This document shows, piece after piece, positions 46,959-58,200 of a stretch of DNA of 64,000 nucleotides. Source of the stretch: Buxus sempervirens (lineage: Eukaryota > Streptophyta > Magnoliopsida > Buxales > Buxaceae). A model generated the notes under the pieces. The model was not told the DNA's origin. It made no database searches and saw only the letters and a list, made by a program, of their open reading frames with translations. The stretch lies in contig OX387184.1 of assembly GCA_947561395.2 (NCBI GenBank), positions 38,616,766 to 38,680,765 on the forward strand, in the 5' to 3' direction. The translations under genes and the position numbers were made by a program. Position 1 is the stretch's first letter, and each line of letters opens with the position of its first letter.

Positions 46959-49876
46959 TGTAACGCCCCGAATCCGGGTCATTTTTTTTTTTCTCATTTT
47001 GACTCGGATCAAGGCATTAACTTGTGGTACATTACAATCAGTTCAAATATAAGGAAATAAAAAGCTAAGATTTATCAGAGTACTAGGAAGCTTACATCAC
47101 TTATTAGAAGCTGAATCATCCAATTACATTCACTAATCAAATGAAAGGCAACTACAAATTTAACTAACTCTTAATATCCTACACAATCATCTATTACGAT
47201 TCCAATAAAATAAATACAGCTATATAAAATCATCCTACTCTTTTCATATGAAATTTCTAGACTTCAACCCACTATCTGTCTAACCCGTGGCGTCCTCTCC
47301 AAGATAACCTGAAAAAGTAGAATATGAAGTAGGGGTGAGATACAACTATCTCAGTAGGTAACACATGCATGCTAGAAACAGTTTATATATAAAAGTAATC
47401 ATTCATGCACGATAAAATAATCAGGTAGTCACGGTCGATAATAAGAACGATTAATCACCATATGAAACCAAAATCTAATCAGGGTTCGGAATAAAGAGAG
47501 TTTATTATGTAGCCTTCGTTTCAATTAGAAAGGCAATATAGTATAAATCAAACTCTTCTGATTCAAATGTAGATCATGTCATTCATAATTAATAGTAAGT
47601 CTCAATCTGATAACAACATTCTCCCATGTAGGATGCAATCACGCAGTAATCACATCTACCCTACATGAGGTCTCTCCCGCAGGAGTCATCACATCTCACC
47701 CGCAGGTGGTAATCACATCTCACCCGCAGGTGGTAATCACATATATCTCCCTTGTGGGATGCAATCACATCGTGATTACATCTCCCCCACAAGAGGTCAC
47801 ATCTCTCCCGCAGGAGGTCACATATCTCCCCTGTGGGATGCAATCCAATCAGGATCACATCTCCCCCAACAGGAGGTCTCATCTCACCCGCAGGTGGTCT
47901 CTCCCCTGTGGGATGCAATCCAATCAGGTTCACATCTCCCCCAACAGGAGGTCTCATCTCTCCCGCAGGAGGTCATCTCACCCGCAGGTGGTCTCTCCCC
48001 TGTGGGATGCAATCCAATCAGGATCACATCTCCCCCAACAGGAGGTCTCATCTCTCCCGCAGGAGGTCTCTCCCCTGTGGGATGCAATCCACTCAGGATT
48101 ACATCTCCCCCAACAGGAGGTCTCATCTCACCCGCAGGTGGTCTCTCCCCTGTGGGATGCAATCCAATCAGGATCACATCTCCCCCAACAGGAGGTCTCA
48201 TCTCTCCCGCAGGAGGTCATCTCACCCGCAGGTGGTCACATATCTCATCCGCAGATGATACAATCTCTTATAGCCATCATGGCATTCAGTCCACAGTCCA
48301 ATTATATTTTCAGAAGGAAATTACCTATATAGAATCCTTGTAACCATTTCAAGTGAATTTGATCCTCTTTAAACCCCAAATTGTACTAAATCATAAAACA
48401 AGGTGGTTAAATATCTAATATGAACCTTTTAGTGTAAGTGGCCTTCAGGGACACATTAAGAATAATCTTAGAGAAGTGTTACAAGGGGTGGAAATCCAAA
48501 TACCCTATTTTATAATGATTTAGGGACTATGAATGTCATAAAGTTCTCAAAATACATTTTGGATGAATGAAATAGTCTTAGGATCCCTAATAAGGTCACC
48601 ATACCAATAATCAATCAATTCTGAGACAAAAAGTTTCGGACCCCAAAAATATTCTAAGTCTAGTTAAAAACGCTGACTTTTGGTATATAATTTTTCTAGA
48701 CAAATCTACAAGGAGTTTCGAGCTCAAATTTTGGTTGTAGTCTATTGAAGGGTAAACACATCTCCTAAAATTTTATGGGCTCCTGAATCACTCATCTGGG
48801 TATTAAACCCAAACCAGGCTTTTTGATAAAAACCGGGATTTAGGCATGAATTGGAAAGTTGACTTTTTATTGGCTGGGAATTAGACCTTGGAAGTATTTT
48901 TATTGGTTCCAAATGGGGGGTAAAACCTTATTTACATGTAAAGACTTAAGTAAATGGAGCAATAAATACACAAGGCATTTACTTAAATGTCTTTCATGTA
49001 ATAAGGGTGCTATGCGAGAGGCTTGGGTTGTCTGGGAAAGGGTTCGAGAAGAAAAGGGAATGAAAAACTGTCAAAATAGCATTTTTTTGCTAGAGCGCCT
49101 AGGATCGCTCAGGTTCGCCTAGGCGGTCAAAGGTCGGCGGTAGTACAAAATAGGTCGCCTGCGATCCGTCTTCAAGCGATATTCGGCGGTCTTAAAGTTT
49201 ACACTAGCGCCCAGGATCGCTGAGGATCGCCGAGCGCAGAGAGGTAGGCGGTCTCCCAAAAACGAACATAAAATGTTTAGAAATCTGATTTTTCATGTCC
49301 AGGATGATTCTAACATAATTATATGAATGATATCAAGCTAAATACATGTATATATAACACTAAAACATGCAATACGATCGATTAACCTCCGAAACACAAA
49401 ACGAAACGGAAATCGGTGCTACCTACCTCTTGAACGTGTGCTCTCCTCTTCCTTCTCTAAACAGCAACTCTCAGACTCAAAAGCACTCCTTTGCGATGAA
49501 GAAAACCAGAGCAACCTCTTCCTCCTTCTTCTTTGGTCGCTCTTACCGCCGCTCTCCGTCGTGCGGCTAACGAATACGAGCAAGTCTTCCCAACTTATTC
49601 GTTTAGGTTATTTTAGCATATATATATATATACCTTCTATCCCATGCAACGCGCACACAACAAACTCAATGCACATCGCCCAATCAAAATACTTTAGCTT
49701 TAAAATATTAATCTTACCGCGATAACTCACGATCAGACGCTCTGATCTGCGCCAAACTCCCGATCTTCACTAATAATGATATTCTCTACAATAATAAATT
49801 ATTTCCATCCATAATAATCCTAAAGAATATTAATTGTTATTTTATTTTAATATTTGGGAAAATTCGAGGTTTTACA
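46959..49876 (-). repeat. S2: solo LTR of a Tekay/Del-like gypsy family (2,918 bp)
   Basis: On the minus strand it starts TGTAAAACCTCGAATTTTCC and ends CGGGGCGTTACA. It is flanked by perfect duplications AATAC (46954-46958 and 49877-49881). It is homologous to S4 at both ends and inside (for example the GGTAGGTAGCACCG and TACCTACTGAGATAG regions). Large TGTAA...TTACA LTRs of this kind resemble chromovirus Tekay/Del; the lineage is by resemblance only. An (AT)n tract at 49618-49633 overlaps the promoter region. No element interior is present. Confidence 0.85.
47650..48260 (-). repeat. Minisatellite inside S2
   Basis: Units of about 75 bp (sometimes with an extra ~19-bp block) are built from CTCCCGCAGGAGGT, CACCCGCAGGTGGT, CCCCCAACAGGAGGT and CCCTGTGGGATGCAATCC modules. 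Each of the first modules is a short imperfect palindrome. Unit order varies, indicating repeated slippage or unequal exchange. Long overlapping ORFs here are repeat artefacts. S4 lacks this array. Confidence 0.9.
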
Positions 49877-49881
49877 AATAC

Positions 49882-50532
49882 AGCCATGAGACAAGTAGAG
49901 TTCGGGAACTCTACCAATCAGAACAGAGGATTCAAAAGTCAACAAATTATTACTAGCAGAATACCCAAACATTCAGATAAAGGCCGAAACAGATATATCT
50001 TGCAAGTATCATACGGCCAATTGAAAATCAGAGTTCAAAATCAGTATTTCATGTCAACCAAGAAGGATGCAATCGGGATTTTAATTGCATACATCATGCA
50101 TCTAAAACTTTTTGCGATCGAGAAGTGTAGGGAACATACCTGTTTGCTATTGAAAGTAGGGGATTTCAAACAGAGAAATCAAATAGTGCCTCACCGGAAG
50201 AATGAAACATAGTGAACAACAAAAGCTCACTGTCGCCGAGGGATGTTCGAATCGTTGGAGAGAAGGTCTTCGCCGAGAAAAGAAGTCAACAAAGGGGTTG
50301 ACGTCGCCGGAGAAGATGAGAGTTTCCAGAGAGGAGGAAGATGCCGGCAAAGTCGTGCACTGTCGGAGATTGAAGAACGAAGACCGGAGAAAGGTATGCG
50401 GGCGCAAGCAATTTAGGGCGAAATGCGGGCAAGAATGAAAGAAAAGTCTCGGTCGAGATTAAGTAAGCCATAAAACCCGCAAAAGGAGCACGGGCAGTAG
50501 ACGCCCGCAAAGGTAATGCGGTCAATTGCGCC
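49882..50532 (-). promoter_or_regulatory. Inferred 5' leader exon and promoter region of antisense unit B
   Basis: On the minus strand a strong donor CAG/GTATGT lies at 50140/50139. Upstream, 50140 to about 50420 looks like a plant 5' leader (C/T-rich, TTCTCCGGCGACG, no clear ORF). Further upstream, 50395-50525 has four CGGGC/GCCCG words like those at the unit A promoter. No clear TATA box was found. The stretch 49882-50137 would be intron. Gypsy-C inserted immediately beyond, at 50533. Confidence 0.4.
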
Positions 50533-50767
50533 TAATAAGTCATGAAAATACCACATTATAGCACATTAATTTCATGACTTATCTGGTTTTATTTCATATT
50601 TAATTCCCAATTTTACTTAGAAATTTTCAAAGTTTTTCATCTTTGTATTTTATTTTCATTGTCTAAATTGTGCCTAATTTGTTGAGGTAGAGATACTCTT
50701 GGTGATTATAGAAGCACGGTTCAAACGGCGTAACATTCAGAGTCAAATTGCAGAAGTTATGATCAAC

Positions 50768-50990
50768 GTTCGCTGGCTGTTCAACTGTTGTTCGAACGTT
50801 GGTGTTCTGCAGAGAAACCCAAGAGTAGCGTTCGTTGGCGGTTTGACTGTCGTTCGAACGTTGGTATTCTACAGAGAAACCCGAGAGCAGCGTTCGCTGG
50901 CCGTTCGACTGTCGTTCGAATGTTGGTGTTCTGCAGAGAAACCCGAGAGCAGCGTTCGCTGGCCGTTCGATGAACGTTTGAACAAGAGAA
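50768..50990 (+). repeat. 62-bp minisatellite with TTCGAACGTT palindromes in LTR U3
   Basis: Units start at 50768, 50830, 50892 and 50954 (the last is partial), exactly 62 bp apart. Each holds GTTCGCTGG, GTCGTTCGAACGTTGG and CTGCAGAGAAACCC. The array recurs in the 3' LTR (63225-63440) and, in altered form, in S3. Confidence 0.92.
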
Positions 50991-51291
50991 GAGGAAACAG
51001 GTGTTTCACTTGAACGTTCGACCCGCGTTCGACAGTCGTTCGAACGTTCAAGTAGTAAAAACTGTTATAAAATTCCGAAATTTGCGGATTTGTTTCCTTT
51101 TTCTTGGAGATCTTCTTATAACTTTTAGGAGGATTTTTTAGGGTTTCTAATTGAGGAGATTAGGTCGTTTTTGGACTTCTAAGTCATGGATATACAAGAA
51201 AAGGAAGTTCTCTTTTCCTTAGGAGTTTATTATTTTGAAAGGAAAGTTTCTATTCCTCTTCAAGGATTCTTTGGCAAGCTGAGGGGATTCC

Positions 51292-51298
51292 TATAAAG
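51292..51298 (+). promoter_or_regulatory. TATA box of the Gypsy-C 5' LTR
   Basis: TATAAAG is followed by GAGAGAGCTGGAACGTG. The same box is at 63748-63754 in the 3' LTR. Confidence 0.6.
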
Positions 51299-52155
51299 GA
51301 GAGAGCTGGAACGTGAAAAGAGGGACTTAATGCTGGGAACGAGAGAAGGAAGCTGGAACGTGGGAGAGATCAGAGCTTGGATCGTCATTAGTTTATTTCT
51401 TCTCTTTTCTTCTCTTTCTTTTGTTATACTCTGTTTTTGATGGTTGTTCTTAGTTCAATCATGAACTAACTTTTATTACTAAAGCTTTGATGTAATCTAA
51501 ACATGATGTTTTAATTCTGAATATTATTGCTAATGAATTTATGATTCGTTCTTTGAGTATTTTATTATTATGCTTAACCCAATTGAGTACTTGATCACCA
51601 TTCAATTGTATTTGGTAGTTGTATTGAGACCGAGAGGAGATATACAATTTTAGTTCCTGTGATAAAATACCATATTCTACATGTTGATAGAGATATTGGC
51701 ATGGTTTATGTAGCTTTGTGTTTTGTACATGAAAGTCCACAGATCTTAATGTGCCTTTTTTCTTTTAAATTCACATAGAGATATTGTGAGTTATCGTGGG
51801 GAGGAAAGTTCGTTGATGCTCGAGAGAGACCATTGGATAGAATAGGGATTTTCGCTTTCAAATTGGATTATAAAATTTAGTAGCATGTGTATTCAAGAGT
51901 TAATTCAGATTGGTTTATGATGAAATCAAATGCCTTAGTATTTTTAATCTCTTATTGAATCTTACTCTTTTATTTTCTTAGTTAAAATTTTAATTGCTAG
52001 TTATACACCCATCTCACTTTTTGATTATCCAAATAGAATTTAGGATAGTAATTTCAGTATTTAGTAGCTACAATTCCCTGTGGGTTTGACAATCTATTTC
52101 ATCACTTTATTACTTGTTACGAATTCGTACACTTGCGAAAAAGTACATCAAGTTT

Positions 52156-52173
52156 TGGCGCCGTTGCCGGGGA
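52156..52173 (+). other. Gypsy-C primer binding site (tRNA-Asp type)
   Basis: TGGCGCCGTTGCCGGGGA is the well-known Athila-type site. It lies five bases after the LTR. Confidence 0.92.
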
Positions 52174-52251
52174 ATTATTTGTTTACTAATATTGATACTA
52201 TCTATTGTTAGTTTTAATTTGGATTTTTAATTTTTATTTCAGGTCTTGTGT

Positions 52252-55200
52252 ATGCGACACTCAAGAAGTGCTGAAATCTTTCCTTGTGATCCGGAAATTG
52301 ATCGTACCTTTAGGCGGTTGAACAAGGAGAAGAGGCAAGTTTTGAATAACTCTCTAGTTGAAATGGCAAATCAAATTTCAGAAGAGGAGAACAATAGGGC
52401 TTTGAGAGACTATGCCATGCCATTAGTCACCGGGGCTCATACAAGCATTAGAAGGCCAGCCATTCAAGGAAATAATTTTGAGATAAAGCCAGCCATCATT
52501 CAAATGATCCAATCAACTGTGAAATTCAGTGGCATGCCGAATGATGATCCCAATGCTCATATTGCAAATTTTCTGGAAATTTGTGATACCTTCAAGCACA
52601 ATGGAGTTTCTGATGATGCAATAAGGTTGAGGCTCTTCCTTTTCTCTTTAAGAGATAAGGCAAAAGGTTGGTTAAATTCACTTCCACCAATGACCATCAC
52701 TACGTGGGATGGTTTGGCTCAAAAATTTTTAGCAAAGTTCTTTCTTCCATCAAAAACTGCTAAGATGAGGAATGATATCACTACCTTTGCTCAATTCGAC
52801 ATGAAGTCACTATATGAAGCATGGGAAAGATATAAGGACTTGCTTAGAAGATGTCCTCACCACGGTTTACCCAATTGGTTGCAAGTCCAAACCTTCTATA
52901 ATGGATTGAGTCCAAATACACGGACAATTGTGGATGCCGCAGCGGGTGGAGCATTGATGGGGAAGCCATTTGAAGAAGCCTACAATTTACTTGAGGAAAT
53001 GGCCTCAAATAACTACCAATGGCCATCAAATCGTTTGGGAGCAAGAAAAATTCAGGGAGTTCATGAAATTGATGCCATAAATTCTTTAACTTCTCAAGTT
53101 ACTTTATTGTCAAAGAAAGTAGATAATATTAATGTGAATGCTGTTCAATCTACTCACTTTGTTTGTGAAATTTGTGCAGGGAATCATTCAAGTGTTGAAT
53201 GTCAAGTTGGAAACTCTTTTGCCATGGGTGTATCCGAGCAAGCCAATTATGTCTCCAACTTTCAACACCCAAATAATCCCTATTCAAATACTTACAACCC
53301 TGGATGGCGAAATCATCCAAATTTTTCTTGGAGTGGTCCTCAAAATATCAATAAGCAACCTCCCGGATTCCAACAGCAAGAAAAGAAGCCAAATATGGAG
53401 GAATTGCTTACCAAGTTCATGCAAGACACTTCAGGATTCATGCAAGAAGCAAGGACTACTTTCTGGAACCAAGATGCTAGCATCCGGAACCTTGAGCACC
53501 AAATGGGGTTGTTTTCAAAGCAATTGGCAGAAAGATCTCAAGGGTCCCTCCCAAGTGATACTATTACCAATCCAAGAGAACATGCTAAAGCCATCACCCT
53601 AAGGAGTGGGAAAAATCTGAAAATTCAGCAAGAAGTGAGAAAAGAAGATGAAGAAGAGGAAAATGAGAAGCACAAAGAAAATACAAAAACAGATTTGCTT
53701 TCTAAAACTCTTCCTCATGTTCCTCCTATTCCTTTTCCACAAAGATTGTGAAAAAATAAGTTGGACAAGCAATTTTTTAAGTTTCTAGATATTTTTAAGA
53801 AATTACATATTAACATCCCTTTTGCAGTTGCATTGGAACAAATGCCTACTTATACCAAGTTCATGAAGGAGATGTTGTCTAACAAGAGAAAATGGGAGGA
53901 GCATGAAACGGTGATGCTAACCGAGGAATGTACATCAATCTTGCAAAATAAACTTCCACAAAAGCTAAAAGATCCAGGGAGTTTTACTATTCTTTGCACA
54001 ATTGGAAATTCTCACTTCAATAAAGCTTTATGTGATTTAGGAGTGATGTACTTTTTCGCAAGTGCACGAATTCGTAACAAGTAATAAAGTGATGAAATAG
54101 AGTGTCGAACCCACAGGGAATTATAGCTACTAAATACAGAAATTACTATCCTAAATTCTATTTGGAAAATCAAATAGTGAGATGGGTTTTTATCTAGCAC
54201 TTAAAATTATTAACTAAGAAAATATAAGAGTAAGATTCAATAAGGGATTTAAAATACTAAGGCATTTGATTTCACCATAAACAAATCTGAATTAACTCTT
54301 GAATACACATGCTACTGAATTTTATAATCCACTTTGAAAGCGAAAATCCCTATTCTATCCAATGGTCTCTCTCGAGCACCAACGAACTTACATCCCCACG
54401 ATAACTCACGATATCTCTATGTGAATTTAAAGGCAAAAAGGCACATTAAGATCTGTGGAGTTTCATGTCCAAAAACACAAAGCTACATAAACCATGCCAA
54501 TATCTCTATCAACATGTAGAATATGGTATTTTATCACAGGAACTAAAATTGTATATCTCCTCTCGGTCTCAATACAATTATCAAATACAATTGAATGGTG
54601 ATCAAATACTCAATTGGGTTAAGCACAATAATAAAATACTCAAAGAATGAATCATAAATCCTTTAGCAATAGTATTCAGAATTTAAAACATCATGTTTAG
54701 ATTACATCAAAGCCTTAGAAAGAGAAATTAGTTCATGACTGAACTAAGAATAACCATCAAAACAGAGTATATTAAAAAGAGAAGAAAAGAGAAGAAATAA
54801 ACTAATGAGATCCAAGCTTTGATCTCTCCCACGTTCCTTGGTTCCTCCTCACGTTCCCAGCATCCACCTCTTTCTCTTCACGTTTCAACTCCTCCTTTAT
54901 ATAAATCATATAAACTTGCCCAAAAATCCCTTGAAGAGAAAGTAGAAACTTTCTTTCCAAGACTCCTAAGGAAGAGAGAACTTCCTTTCCTTGTATATCC
55001 ACGACTTAGAAGTCCAAAAACGACCTAATCTTCTTAATTAGAAACCCCTTAAAGTCCTCCTAAAAACTAGAAGAAGATCCCCAAGAAAAAGGAAACAAAT
55101 CCGCAAAGTTCGGAATTTCATAACAGGTTTTACTACTTGATCGTTCGAACGTTCATCGAACGCGGGTCGAACGTTCAGGTCAAAAAGTTGTTTCCTCTTC

Positions 55201-58200
55201 TCTTGTTCGAACGGCTAGCGAACGCTGCTCACAATTTCTCTATTTGTCACCAACGTTCGAACAACAGGCGAACGTTCAGCTCACGCTGCTCTCGGGTTTC
55301 TCTGTAGATCACCAACGTTCGAACGACAGGCGAACGGCCAGCGAACGTTGCTCATATCTTCTACAATTTGACTCCGATTGTTACGCCGTTTGAACCGTGA
55401 CTTCTATAATCACCAAGAGTATCTCTACATCAACAAATTAGGCAAAATTTAGACAGTGAAAATAAAATGCAAAGATGAAAGACTTTGACAATTTCTAAGT
55501 AAAATTGGGAATTAAATATGAAATAAAACCAGATAAGTCATGAATTAAATGAGCTATAATGTGGTATTTTCATGACTTATCAAGGAGCAAGTATAAATCT
55601 AATGCCGTTTTTTGTTTTCTAGAAATTGGGGATTGGTGAAGCTAAGGCAACAACCGTATCTCTCCAACTGGCGGATCGATCCATCAAATACCCAAGAGGT
55701 ATCATAGAAGATGTTCTTGTTAAGGTTGACAAGTTTATTTTTCCTGCAGATTTCATTGTATTGGACATGGAGGAGGACAAAGAAATTCCACTCATCCTAG
55801 GCCGACCATTCTTAGCTACAGGAAGAACTCTTATTAATGTCCAACAAGGAAAGCTTATACTTAGAGTGCAAGAGGAACAGATTGTGTTTGATGTGTTCGA
55901 AGCTATGAAGCATCCCTCCACAAGTGATTCATGTTTTCAGATTGATACCATCAACAAGTTGGTTTCAGATACCTTCAAGAAAAATAATCCAAGGGAACCA
56001 CTAGAAGCATGCATTACCAAATCAGGGAATATTTCTTCTACAGACATGAGCATTAGAGAGTGTGCACTCTATTTAGAGGCTTCACCACCTTACACTCACA
56101 AGAAGAAGCCAAATTTTGAAGATCTTCATAAGAAAGAAGCCTCTCAACAGAATTTACTGACTTCTGACCCTCCCAAGCTTGAGCTTAAAACTTTACCTTC
56201 TCATTTAAAATATGTTTATTTAGGAGTTGACAATTCTTTTCCAGTAATTGTCTCTTCCTCTTTGACAGGTCTTGAAGAAGAGAAACTACTTCAGGTATTA
56301 AGAGCTCACAAATCAGCATTGGGTTGGTCAATAGCCGATATAAAAGGGATTAGTGCTTCAATTTGCATGCACAAAATCCTTATGGAGGAGAGCCATAAGA
56401 CCACGGTACAACCACAAAGAAGGCTCAATCCAAACATGCAAGAAGTGGTAAGGTCTGAGGTTCTCAAGTTGCTGGACGCAGGTATCATCTATCCAATTTC
56501 TGATAGTTCATGGGTAAGTCCAGTTCAAGTAGTACCAAAGAAAGGAGGTATTACAGTTGTTAGGAATGAAACCAATGAACTTATTCCAACAAGAACAGTA
56601 ACAGGTTGGAGGGTGTGCATAGATTATAGGAAACTCAATGATGCCACTCAAAAAGACCACTTTCCACTCCCTTTTATTGATCAAATGTTGGAAAGGCTTG
56701 TTGGTCATGCTTATTACTGTTTTCTTGATGGATACTCAGGGTACAACCAAATCCAAATTGCACCAGAAGATCAAGAGAAGACTACTTTCACTTGCCCTTA
56801 TGGAACATTTGCCTATAGGAGGTTGCCTTTTGGTTTGTGCAATGCTCCAGCCACTTTTCAGCGATGCATGATGGCAATATTTTCTGACATGGTGGAAAAG
56901 TTTCTGGAAATTTTCATGGATGATTTCTCTGTTTTTGATTTCTCTTTTGATGCTTGTTTGAATCATTTATCTATGGTATTGAAAAGATGTGAAGAAACTA
57001 ACCTTGTGTTAAATTGGGAAAATTTTCACTTCATGGTGCAGGAAGGAAAAGCGCTTGGTCATAGGATCTCATCCAAAGGGATCGAAATGGATAAAGCCAA
57101 GGTGGAGGTTATTGAAAAATTACCTCCACCCACAACAGTCAAGGGTGTACGGAGTTTTCTTGGGCATGCGGGGTTTTACCATCGTTTTATTAAAGATATT
57201 TCTAAAATCACTAAACCCCTTTGTAGCTTATTGGTCAAGGATACACCTTTTATTTTTTCAAAAGACTGTTTGCATGCTTTAGAACTTTTGAAGGAAAAAC
57301 TGATTTCAGCCCCCATAATTTGTGCACCAGATTGGGAGCTACCTTTTGAGTTGATGTGTGATGCTAGTGATTATGCTTTAGGAGCTGTTTTAGGACAGCG
57401 GAAAAATAAATTATTGCATGTCATTTACTATGCTAGTAGGACCTTGAATGATGCTCAACTCAATTATGCTACAACTGAAAAAGAATTATTGGCTGTAGTT
57501 TTTGCCTTTGATAAGTTTAGATCTTATTTGATTGGCTCCAAGGTTATTGTATATACTGACCATTCAGCTCTCAAATATTTGCTAGCCAAAAAGGAAGCAA
57601 AACCAAGGCTATTTCGGTGGATTCTACTTTTGCAAGAGTTCAACTTGGAAATCTAAGACAAGAAGGGAACCGAGAACCAAGTAGCTGATCATCTCTCTCG
57701 ACTTGAGCTTGAAGATGAAAAAGCCACCACATCCATCCCAATCAATGAGGTATTTCCTGATGAACAACTTCTTGCCTTTTCATTAATAGAAGTTCCCTGG
57801 TATGCAGATTTTGCGAATTACTTGGTTAGCAATGTGGTCAATCCGGAGTTCTCATATCAACAAAAGAAGAAATTCTTTTCGGATGTAAAGCATTACTTTT
57901 GGGAAGATCCTTTCCTCTACAAGCATTGCAAAGATTAAATCATTAGGAGATGTGTACCTAAAGAAGAGATGGAGAATATCTTAAAGCATTGTCATTCACT
58001 CGAAGTTGGAGGCCATTTTGGACCAAACAAAACTGTTGCTAAGGTGCTACAATCAGGTTTTTATTGGCCCTCCCTCTTTAAAGATGATTTTGCTTTTGTT
58101 TCCGCATGTGATCAATGTCAACGAAGTGGAAATATTTCCAGAAAAAATGAAATGCCTCTAAACAATAATCTTGTTGTTGAATTATTTGATGTTTGGGGCA

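Larger units (their letters stand above)
35402..50532 (+). mobile_element. Gypsy-B: Tat-like Ty3/gypsy element with antisense gene module, both ends outside or hidden
   Basis: It begins where Copia-2 ends, in the gag-pol linker, and carries RT, RNase H and integrase (to 39281). A long 3' region follows, in which two genes run on the opposite strand. Antisense extra ORFs between pol and the 3' LTR are documented for Tat-lineage elements, which supports assigning 39282-50532 to it. No LTR of its own is seen before Gypsy-C starts at 50533, so the right limit is an inference. It contains S1 (45042-46067) and S2 (46959-49876). Confidence 0.65.
50533..52150 (+). repeat. Gypsy-C 5' LTR (about 1.6 kb)
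   Basis: It starts TAATAAGTCATGAAAATACC where the 3' LTR has TGATAAGTC, so the TG has mutated. It ends GTACATCA just before the primer site. U3 carries a 62-bp minisatellite (50768-50990), and TATAAAG is at 51292-51298. Confidence 0.88.

Noticed and set aside
47650-48260. Regular short repeats with spacers, CRISPR-like at first sight
   Set aside because: Units vary in length and order, the 'spacers' are themselves repeated, and the array lies inside a plant LTR; it is a minisatellite.
47706-48343. Overlapping long ORFs on both strands
   Set aside because: They are open only because the tandem repeat lacks stops in several frames; the peptides are simple repeats.
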